64,000 nucleotides of DNA. Origin: Sphingobium sp. WTD-1. GTDB lineage: Bacteria; Pseudomonadota; Alphaproteobacteria; Sphingomonadales; Sphingomonadaceae. Shown here piece after piece: positions 44,712 through 51,756 of this stretch; within the stretch, counting starts at the first letter, position 1, and every line of letters starts with the position of its first letter. The translations under genes and the position numbers were made by a program. The notes below the pieces were generated by a model. The model saw only the letters and a program-made list of their open reading frames with translations, had not been told where the DNA came from and searched no databases. The stretch spans positions 850,001 to 914,000 of the forward strand of contig NZ_CP119127.1 in assembly GCF_030128825.1 (NCBI RefSeq). Direction: 5' to 3'.

Positions 44712-45823
44712 CAGTTCCAGCCCACCCAGGTGAAGAACACGGCGAAGAAGGCGTCGAGCACGATCACCAGGAAGATCGCCTGGACCACGGCCGCCGTGGT
44801 GCGCAGGCCGACTTCCTCGGCATTGGCCTTGACCTGCATGCCCTGGAAACAGCCGCTGATGCCGATGATCAGGCCGAAGACCGGCGCCTTGATCAGGCCC
44901 ACCCACAGATCGTGGATCGGCACCACTTCGCGCAGGCGCTGGACGAAGGTGATCGGCGGAATGTCGAGCGACACGGCGCACAGGAAGCCGCCGCCGATGA
45001 TTGCGATGATCGAGGAATAGAAGCCGAGCAGCGGCATCATCACGACCACCGCCAGGGTGCGCGGCAGCACCAGCGCCTCCATCGGCGAGACGCCGATGGT
45101 GCGCATGGCGTCGACCTCCTCGGTCAGCTTCATCGTGCCGAGCTGGGCCGCGAAGGCCGAGCCGGAGCGACCCGCGACCATGATCGCGGTCATCAGCACG
45201 CCCAGTTCGCGGAAGGTGAGGCGGCCGACCAGGTTGATGGTCAGCATCTCCATGCCGAACTGGCGCAACTGGACCGCGCCCTGCTGGGCGATGACGATGC
45301 CGATCAGGAAGCTCATCAGGCCGATGATGCCCAGCGCCGATACGCCGACCACCTCGAACCGCTGGACCACGGCATTGATGCGGAAGCGGCTGGGATGGCG
45401 GATCAGGCCCCAGACCGTGACCAGCACGCCGCCAAAGAAGCCGAGCAGGCCGACCAGCGTGTTGACGGAATTGATCACCGCCTCGCCGATCTGGCCCAAT
45501 ACCCGGTTGAAGGGGGAGACATAGGTCGGGCGGATCTCGACCGGTTCGTCGATCTTGCCGACCGCGCCGATCAGTCGCTTGCAATCCGTGCTGCCGCCGG
45601 ACACTTCGGTTTCCAGCCGCTTGGCGGTGCGATGGATGGTCCAGGCGCCGATCGTGTCCATATGGTCGATATCAGCGACGTCGATGCTGGCGACCGGGCC
45701 GGAAATGGCATCCAGCCGGTTCGGCATGTCGTGCAGACAGGCGATCGACCAGGTGCCGGACAGGCGTATGACCTTGCCGCCGTCGTCGCGGCTTTCCTCA
45801 ACGAGATCAGCGGCTTTGTTCAT
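44711..45823 (-). CDS. MlaE-like permease with fused N-terminal STAS-like domain
   Basis: 370 residues. Residues 1 to about 115 form a STAS-like domain (VIRLSGTWSIACLHDMPNRL and VASIDVADIDHMDTIGAWTI), which in E. coli is the separate protein MlaB. Residues about 120-370 are the MlaE permease with five or six helices and the conserved SFLIGIVIAQQGAVQLRQFG and RSGSAFAAQLGTMKLTEEVDA. It is the first gene of the MCE operon. The system moves phospholipids or other lipids between the two membranes. Confidence 0.92.
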   Translation of the reverse strand: MNKAADLVEESRDDGGKVIRLSGTWSIACLHDMPNRLDAISGPVASIDVADIDHMDTIGAWTIHRTAKRLETEVSGGSTDCKRLIGAVGKIDEPVEIRPTYVSPFNRVLGQIGEAVINSVNTLVGLLGFFGGVLVTVWGLIRHPSRFRINAVVQRFEVVGVSALGIIGLMSFLIGIVIAQQGAVQLRQFGMEMLTINLVGRLTFRELGVLMTAIMVAGRSGSAFAAQLGTMKLTEEVDAMRTIGVSPMEALVLPRTLAVVVMMPLLGFYSSIIAIIGGGFLCAVSLDIPPITFVQRLREVVPIHDLWVGLIKAPVFGLIIGISGCFQGMQVKANAEEVGLRTTAAVVQAIFLVIVLDAFFAVFFTWVGWN

Positions 45824-45921
45824 GTGGAGGGATTAGTGGTCCATTATCGGTTGCGCGGCAAGCCGAAACGGCCCATCCGCCAGACAGAACGACGGGCAGG
45901 GATAAAAGTTTCGGACACGGC

Positions 45922-46596
45922 ATGACATACAGGCTGGCGATTTACGACATGGACCGCACGGTGACCTTTTCGGGTACCTATACCGGCTTTCTCATCCATG
46001 TGGCCGCCCATATGGCGCCCTGGCGATTGATCTTCCTGCCGCTCATTCCCTTCGTCATGCTGGCCTATGTGGTGAAGCTGATCAGCCGCCAGACGCTCAA
46101 GGAAACCAACCAGTGGCTGATGATCGGCGGCCGCGCCGACCGGGCGAAGCTGCAGCCGCATATCGAAAGCTATGCCGACAAGGTGATGGCGAAGAATGTC
46201 CGCGCCGGCGCGCTGGAGCAGATCGCGCAGGATCGCGCGGCGGGTTATCGGCTGGTGCTCGCCACCGCCTCCTACCGCCTCTATGTCGAGGCGATCGCGC
46301 GGCGGCTGGGCTTCGACACGGTGATCGCGACCGACCATGTCGGGCAGGACCTGCCCTATGTCCGAGCCAAGATTTCCGGCGAGAATTGCTACGACACCGG
46401 CAAGCTGCGGATGATCAAGGCGTGGATGGCGGCCGAGGCGATCGACCGCAGCCAGGCGCATATCCGCGCCTATTCCGACCATGTGTCGGACGCGCCGATG
46501 CTGGAATTCGCCGATGAGGCTTTCGCGTCCAACCCGCACCCGCCTCTTGCGAAGCTGGCGGCCGAGCGCGGCTGGACGCGGGTGGACTGGAGCTAA
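45922..46596 (+). CDS. HAD-IB family phosphatase with a hydrophobic insert
   Basis: 224 residues. Motif I is IYDMDRTVT (Asp9, Asp11), the middle motif is LVLATASY, and AYSDHVSDAPML holds the late Asp residues, as in HAD-IB enzymes of the SerB/CicA type. Residues about 24-54 are strongly hydrophobic and could be a membrane anchor or a hydrophobic cap. The substrate could be a phospholipid-like or phosphoserine-type compound. It is divergent from the MCE operon. Confidence 0.85.
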   Translation: MTYRLAIYDMDRTVTFSGTYTGFLIHVAAHMAPWRLIFLPLIPFVMLAYVVKLISRQTLKETNQWLMIGGRADRAKLQPHIESYADKVMAKNVRAGALEQIAQDRAAGYRLVLATASYRLYVEAIARRLGFDTVIATDHVGQDLPYVRAKISGENCYDTGKLRMIKAWMAAEAIDRSQAHIRAYSDHVSDAPMLEFADEAFASNPHPPLAKLAAERGWTRVDWS

Positions 46597-46600
46597 GGGA

Positions 46601-48460
46601 TCAGCGCATCGCGGTGCGGGCGAGGCTATCGCAATCGGCGTCGCCCACGCTCGGCTGCTTCTCGCCGCCGATCGCATCGCCGATCATCCTGATTATGCCC
46701 TTGGCCGAACGGGCGTCGCTGGGCAGCTGAATATCGGGCGTCTTGATCGTGCCGCCGACCGGCACGCTGCCCTTCAGCCGTAACAGGCTGTCCTGCTTGG
46801 GCACGCCGCTCAGTGCCAGCGCCAGCCGCTCGTCCGACAGGCGGATCGTGCCGGTGGCATGGGTCTGGGCGCGGGAGGTGTCGATCAGCACCGGACCCGG
46901 CCGGGCGATACCGTCCCGCACATCCAGCCGGGTGATGATGCAGCGCAGGACGGCCTCCTTCCGCTTCGACAGGGTCAGGCCGCGGCCGACATCCTGCCCC
47001 ATCAGCGCGGCGGTGCGGTCCGGGATACGGCCGTCGCGCGCGACCAGCACGATCGTGCCGGTCGACGCGCCCAGCGCCTGACGGATGGTTCTGCCCCGTC
47101 CCTTGATCGCGACCCGGCCGACCAGGGCGCCGTCGATCCGGGCGTCGGGGAAGAAATCGAGCAGCCGTGCGTTGCGCATCGTCATGGCGATGTCGAGCAG
47201 GGGGCCGCCGTCGCGCTGGTCGACGCCGATCCGGCCGGACAGCGTGCCGCGTGTGAGCCCCAGCGTCAGTGGTTCGACCGACAGCCGGCTGCGTTCCAGG
47301 CTGATCGTGCCATGGAGCGAGCGGAACGGGCTGGGGCCGGGCCAGAGCAATTGCCGGACCTGAAGGTCCAGTTTGCCGTCGGTGCGATCGACGGTGGCGA
47401 GGTCGATCGCCGTATCGGGGATCAGGCGCGGGCCGAGCTGCGCGCGCTTGGCCGCCGCCTTCGCCTTGCCGGCATTGCTCGCCAGATCGTCGAAATCGAA
47501 GCGCTCGGCGCTCAGCGCGCCGTCGATCCGGGTACGGCCGTCGCGCTTGCGGATGGTGGCGTGGCCCGCGATGTCGGACCGGCCGATCGTGCCTTTCAGC
47601 CCCTCGACGATCCAGTCCGGCCGGTCGCGTGTCACCCGCGCGGTCAGGCGGACCGGCTGGGTGCCGGGCAGGCCGGCCTCGATGATGGCGTCGAGCAGGG
47701 CGAGGTCGGTGCCATGGGCGGTCGCTTCGCCGCGCAGATGGCCGATGTCGAGCGGGCCATCCATCGTGCCTTTCAGGGTGAAGCCGACCGCGTCGCCGCT
47801 GATCGCCGCGTCGAACGGCCAGCGCTGGCCCGGCCGGCTGTCGAGGATCGGGCCGCCGGTCGCGGTGACGATCACGGCATGGCCGCGCACATCGCCGCTG
47901 CCCGAAAGGCGCAGGCCGCGCGGATCGACGGTCAGCGCGGCATCGACCGATCGCCCGCGCTTGTCGTCGCGATAGGCGATGTGGCTGTCGGCGACGATCA
48001 GGCTGTGCAGCGCCGGACGGCCACCGCGCCGATCGCTGCCCTTGCTGCGCTCGCCGCTCCAATTCTCGCGGCCCTGCGCGTCGCGATAGAAATGGAGCCG
48101 GGCATGCCGCGCTTCCAGCCGCTCCAGCACCGGCCCGCCGGTCAGCAGGCCCCAGACCGAAAAACCGGCGCGGATCTCGCCGATCCGGGCCAGGTCGGGC
48201 AAAGCGGGCCTGACCCATCCGGGTTGCGGCACGCGCAGGTCGCGCAGGGTGACGACGGGGTGGAAGGACAGGCTGTCCGCCCGCGCCATCGCGCTGATCG
48301 TCACCGGCTTGCCGATATGGTCGGACAGGCGGCGCTCGATCGGCCCCTTCATCCAGCCCCAGGGAAAGGCGGCCAGTGCCAGCAGCAGGATCGCGCAGAG
48401 CAGGATCAGGCCGACCAGCCCACGCACCACCCATCGTCTCGCCCCGCTGGCCATCCGCAT
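46601..48460 (-). CDS. AsmA family protein
   Basis: 619 residues. One N-terminal membrane helix (about 13-34) is followed by ARADSLSFHPVVTLRDLRVP, the AsmA N-terminal pattern, and a C-terminal AsmA_2 segment with RLAGRVAIKGRGRTIRQALGA-like sequence and TGTIRLSDERLALALSG. Such proteins are now seen as bridge-like lipid conduits between membranes. A good ribosome site GGGAGAG precedes ATG 48460. It is convergent with the HAD gene, with four bases between stops. Confidence 0.88.
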   Translation of the reverse strand: MRMASGARRWVVRGLVGLILLCAILLLALAAFPWGWMKGPIERRLSDHIGKPVTISAMARADSLSFHPVVTLRDLRVPQPGWVRPALPDLARIGEIRAGFSVWGLLTGGPVLERLEARHARLHFYRDAQGRENWSGERSKGSDRRGGRPALHSLIVADSHIAYRDDKRGRSVDAALTVDPRGLRLSGSGDVRGHAVIVTATGGPILDSRPGQRWPFDAAISGDAVGFTLKGTMDGPLDIGHLRGEATAHGTDLALLDAIIEAGLPGTQPVRLTARVTRDRPDWIVEGLKGTIGRSDIAGHATIRKRDGRTRIDGALSAERFDFDDLASNAGKAKAAAKRAQLGPRLIPDTAIDLATVDRTDGKLDLQVRQLLWPGPSPFRSLHGTISLERSRLSVEPLTLGLTRGTLSGRIGVDQRDGGPLLDIAMTMRNARLLDFFPDARIDGALVGRVAIKGRGRTIRQALGASTGTIVLVARDGRIPDRTAALMGQDVGRGLTLSKRKEAVLRCIITRLDVRDGIARPGPVLIDTSRAQTHATGTIRLSDERLALALSGVPKQDSLLRLKGSVPVGGTIKTPDIQLPSDARSAKGIIRMIGDAIGGEKQPSVGDADCDSLARTAMR

Positions 48461-48521
48461 CGCTCTCCCGTCCGGCCCGGTCGGCCGTGTCGGCGCTCAA
48501 CGCGCGGCGTTGCGGCTTGGT

Positions 48522-49454
48522 TCAGAGCACGCGATTGGGCAGCGGTTCTTCCGCCACGAAGGCGCGGATATTGGCGAGCAGCATCTGCGCCATCTGCGCC
48601 ACCGCCGCGTCGGTCGCGCCGCCGGTATGGGGGGTCAGGATGCAGTTTGGCACATCGGCCCAGCGCGCCGGATCGGTCGGTTCCTGCGCATAGACGTCAA
48701 GCGCCGCGCCGCCCAGCCGGCCGGCGCGCAGGGCGTCGATCAGCGCATCCTCGTCCACCAGCTGCCCACGCGCGACATTGACGAGCAGGCCGTCGGGGCC
48801 GAGCGCATCGAGGATCGCGGCGGAGATCATGCCGCGATTGTCGTCGGTCGCGCGCGCCGCGACGACCAAGATGTCGCTTTCGGCCGCTAATGCCTCCAAA
48901 CTCTCGCTGCGCGGCCAGGCGAGGCCGGGCTTGTCGCGCGGACCCCACCAGCGGGTCGTCATGCGCAGGACATCGGCGCGGGTGGCGACGCCGATGCCGA
49001 TGCTGCCCATGCCGACGATGCCCAGCCGGGCGCCGGCGATCGATCGGGTGATGGTCTTGCCGCCGGGCAGCCATTCGCCCGCGCGCAACGCCCGGTCGCC
49101 GCTGACGATCTGGCGCCGATGGGCGAGGATCAGGCCGATCGCATGGTCGGCGACATCCTCCGCATTGGCGTCGCCCGCATGGCTGACGGCGATGCCGTTT
49201 GCCCGTGCCCAGTCGAGATCCACCCCGTCATAGCCGACGGTGAAACAGGCGATCAGCCGCAGCCGTGTCATCGCTGCCAGCATAGCGGGATCGAGCCGGA
49301 ACTCGCCGGCCGTCACCACTATCTCCGCCTCGGCGAGGCGGGCGCGCCCGGCCTCCTCCCATAGCCCCATGACGTCATATTGCATCGCCAAAATGGTTAG
49401 CAGCGGCGCCAGATGGGGCTGGGCGATCAGGATGACCGGGCGCAGGCGCTCCAT
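48522..49454 (-). CDS. D-isomer-specific 2-hydroxyacid dehydrogenase (GhrB/HPPR-like)
   Basis: 310 residues. The NAD(P) site is GARLGIVGMGSIGIGVATRA. Catalytic residues are Arg in VNVARGQLV, Glu in YAQEPTD and His in LTPHTGGA. Reduces glyoxylate, hydroxypyruvate or related 2-keto acids. The start overlaps the stop of the upstream PLP gene (TAATG), so the two are co-translated; the dehydrogenase may use the keto acid that PLP enzyme makes. Confidence 0.9.
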   Translation of the reverse strand: MERLRPVILIAQPHLAPLLTILAMQYDVMGLWEEAGRARLAEAEIVVTAGEFRLDPAMLAAMTRLRLIACFTVGYDGVDLDWARANGIAVSHAGDANAEDVADHAIGLILAHRRQIVSGDRALRAGEWLPGGKTITRSIAGARLGIVGMGSIGIGVATRADVLRMTTRWWGPRDKPGLAWPRSESLEALAAESDILVVAARATDDNRGMISAAILDALGPDGLLVNVARGQLVDEDALIDALRAGRLGGAALDVYAQEPTDPARWADVPNCILTPHTGGATDAAVAQMAQMLLANIRAFVAEEPLPNRVL

Positions 49455-50794
49455 TATCCTATCGCCTTCAGCGCCTGGGCGAAGTCGGCGATCAGATCGT
49501 CGGCATCCTCGCAGCCGATCGAGATGCGCACCATATTGTCGCCGATCGCCAGCGCCTTCTTGCGCTCGGCCGGCACCGACAAATGAGTCATCGCGGCGGG
49601 ATGGCTGGCCAGCGTCTCGGTGCCACCCAGACTCACCGCCAGCTTGGCGATCTTGAGCGCGTCAAGGAAGGCAAAGGCCTCCGCCTCGCCGCCCTTCAGG
49701 TAGAGCGAGAAGGTGGAGCCCGCCCCGGTGCAATGGCGGCGATAGATATCGGCCTGCCGCTCGGTCTCCGGAAAGCCGAGATAGACGACCTTCTCCACCT
49801 GCGGCTGGTCCTTCAGCCAGGTGCAGACCTTCTGCGCATTCTCGCCGGCGCGGCTCATGCGCAGTTCCAGCGTCTCCAGGCTGCGCAGCAGCATCCAGGC
49901 GCTGTGCGGGTCCAGGATCGTCCCGATCGTGTTGCGCATCAGGCGAATGCTGTTGATCAGCGCGTTGGAGCCCAGCACGCCGCCCGCGACCAGATCGCTA
50001 TGCCCGCCGGCATATTTGGTCAGGCTGTAGATGACGAGATCGGCGCCATGGTTGATGGGCCGGTGCCACAGCGGCCCCAGGAAGGTATTGTCGATCGCGA
50101 TCGGCGGGACATGATCCTCGCCGGCAAACAGCGCGTCGCGGCGCGCGACCACCGCCTCCAGATCGACCAGCACGTTGGTCGGGTTGGCCGGGCTTTCCAG
50201 ATAGAGCATCGCGACCCGGCCCAGCCCCTTGGCCTTCTCGATCACCGCGCCAATCTCCGCCTCGGTCGCGCCAGCGGGGAAATCGAGCCACTGCACCCCG
50301 AAACGGCCAAGGATGCGGCCGATCAGCGATTCGGTCGCGGCATAGAGGGGGGCGGAATGGACGATCACGTCGCCCGGCTGCACCAGGGCGAGCAGGGTGG
50401 TGGCGATCGCCGACATGCCGCTGGAAAAGAGCAGGGCGTCCTCCGCTTCCTCCCATACCGACAGCCGATCCTCGGCAATTTCCTGATTGGGGCCGTTGAA
50501 GCGCGAATAGACGAGGCCCTCGGCGCCGCCGGGGCGGATGCCGGTCACCCCCTCGAAATGGCGCTTGCCCGCGGCCGCGCTCTCGAAGGCGAAGGTGGAG
50601 GTGAGGAAGATCGGGGGTTTCAATGACCCTTCCGACAGGGTCGGGTCATAGCCATGGCCCATCATCAGGGTCGCGGGCTTCAGCTTGCGGCCGTCAATCT
50701 CCAGGATCGGGGCCTTGGGGCGGCGGCGATTATGGGGCGGCTCGACGCCGGTCAGGTCGGCTTCGGTGACGGGGGGCGGGGTTTCGCCGGTCAT
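49454..50794 (-). CDS. Cystathionine gamma-synthase family PLP enzyme
   Basis: 446 residues. The PLP Lys260 is in LVIYSLTKYAGGHSD; SRFNGPNQEIAEDRLSVWE and SSGMSAIATTLLAL are typical. Candidate activities are cystathionine synthase or lyase, or methionine gamma-lyase. I chose ATG 50794 because AGGAG (50801-50805, minus strand) sits six bases before it; the ATG at 50809 lies upstream of that site. The first 35 residues are an unusual extension. Coupled to the hydroxyacid dehydrogenase. Confidence 0.88.
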   Translation of the reverse strand: MTGETPPPVTEADLTGVEPPHNRRRPKAPILEIDGRKLKPATLMMGHGYDPTLSEGSLKPPIFLTSTFAFESAAAGKRHFEGVTGIRPGGAEGLVYSRFNGPNQEIAEDRLSVWEEAEDALLFSSGMSAIATTLLALVQPGDVIVHSAPLYAATESLIGRILGRFGVQWLDFPAGATEAEIGAVIEKAKGLGRVAMLYLESPANPTNVLVDLEAVVARRDALFAGEDHVPPIAIDNTFLGPLWHRPINHGADLVIYSLTKYAGGHSDLVAGGVLGSNALINSIRLMRNTIGTILDPHSAWMLLRSLETLELRMSRAGENAQKVCTWLKDQPQVEKVVYLGFPETERQADIYRRHCTGAGSTFSLYLKGGEAEAFAFLDALKIAKLAVSLGGTETLASHPAAMTHLSVPAERKKALAIGDNMVRISIGCEDADDLIADFAQALKAIG

Positions 50795-50964
50795 GTCATT
50801 CTCCTGCATCTGGCGACCTCTGCTGTGCCGCTCATGGATGGCGGGACTGTAACGCAGGAGCGGGGCAGGGGGCCAGCGGAGAGTGATATAATCTTTCGTG
50901 ATGGGGTATGATTGTTTCTAGGGCGCGGCGGCTCTCGACTATCGTGCATGGGGCGCCGAACGTC

Positions 50965-51249
50965 TCAATCGCGCAGCGGTGGCCATTGGCGCTTGGTATG
51001 AATGATGGTGAGAACCCAGAGGGTGTCTGCGTGTATCTCATAGATTAATCGGTAACTGCTGTGCGGCGTGAGTTCGCGTGTGCCGGGCACTTCGCCTTCA
51101 TGCCCCAGCATCGGGAAATCGGTAAGTCGGGCGACCGCCTCGCTGAACAGATCATCGATCCTGACGGCGGCGTCGCCATCGCGCGCTACGAGATAGTCCC
51201 ATATATCGGCGCGGTCCTGGCGCGCCTCCGGCGTCCAGAGAATTTTCAC
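50965..51249 (-). CDS. RelE/ParE family toxin
   Basis: 94 residues from a GTG start overlapping the antitoxin stop (GTGA). MKILWTPEARQDRADIWDYL is the usual ParE/RelE opening, and SSYRLIYEIHADTLWVLTIIHTKRQWP the C-terminal strand pair. ParE-type toxins poison gyrase and RelE-type toxins cleave mRNA; the sequence leans to ParE. The antitoxin precedes it in the same operon. Confidence 0.9.
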   Translation of the reverse strand: MKILWTPEARQDRADIWDYLVARDGDAAVRIDDLFSEAVARLTDFPMLGHEGEVPGTRELTPHSSYRLIYEIHADTLWVLTIIHTKRQWPPLRD

Positions 51250-51524
51250 GCTTGATTGGAAAGGCGCGCGCGGCGGTTGGCAAATTCCGCTTCAATCTCG
51301 TCATGGTCATAACCTTGGCCCGCCTGCATCGACGTGCGCGCTAGAGCCACCTTGCGCTCGACGAAACCACTATGTTCACGCTTCATCCGTTGGCGCTCGA
51401 TAAATTCCCGCATCAGTTCCCGCACGACCTGCGACGCCGGTCGATGCAGGGCATCCGTCTCAGCCATGAAATCTGCCCGGAGATCGGCTTCCAGCTTCAT
51501 CGTAAAAACGGCTTCCTTGGCCAT
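51246..51524 (-). CDS. Antitoxin, ribbon-helix-helix type
   Basis: 92 residues. The N-terminal part FTMKLEADLRADFMAETDAL then PASQVVRELMREFIE fits a ribbon-helix-helix DNA-binding domain, and the C-terminal half would wrap the toxin. ATG 51524 is preceded by GGAG; a longer open frame upstream runs through the operator and is not likely used. It probably represses its own operon through the palindrome at 51541-51572. Confidence 0.88.
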   Translation of the reverse strand: MAKEAVFTMKLEADLRADFMAETDALHRPASQVVRELMREFIERQRMKREHSGFVERKVALARTSMQAGQGYDHDEIEAEFANRRARLSNQA

Positions 51525-51540
51525 GATCTCCACTCCGTCT

Positions 51541-51572
51541 GGTAATGATATCGTATATACGTCATCATTACC
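51541..51572. promoter_or_regulatory. Toxin-antitoxin operator palindrome
   Basis: Outer arms GGTAATGAT (51541-51549) and ATCATTACC (51564-51572) are a perfect inverted repeat, and the centre contains the perfect 10-bp palindrome CGTATATACG (51552-51561). It lies 17 bp upstream of the antitoxin ATG and may overlap its -10 element. Self-repression by the RHH antitoxin is the obvious reading. Confidence 0.82.
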
Positions 51573-51756
51573 AACGCGACAAGGCAACCGAGCGTCCTTC
51601 AAAAACATATTGGGATCATGCTGACGGAAATCAGCTGCTGTCCGACACGGCGAGTCTGTCTTTGCACCCGAATGGCCGTCTTTGGCGCCAAGCGGCAGTC
51701 AGCGCCAAAGCCCCCACCACTTCCCCCCATCCGCCACAGCCCCTACATCTCCCCCA

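Noticed and set aside
43836..45584. Possible fusion of the ABC ATPase with an upstream Arg-rich domain
   Set aside because: The upstream part is mlaE in another frame; the ATPase has its own ATG in an ATGA overlap with the permease stop.
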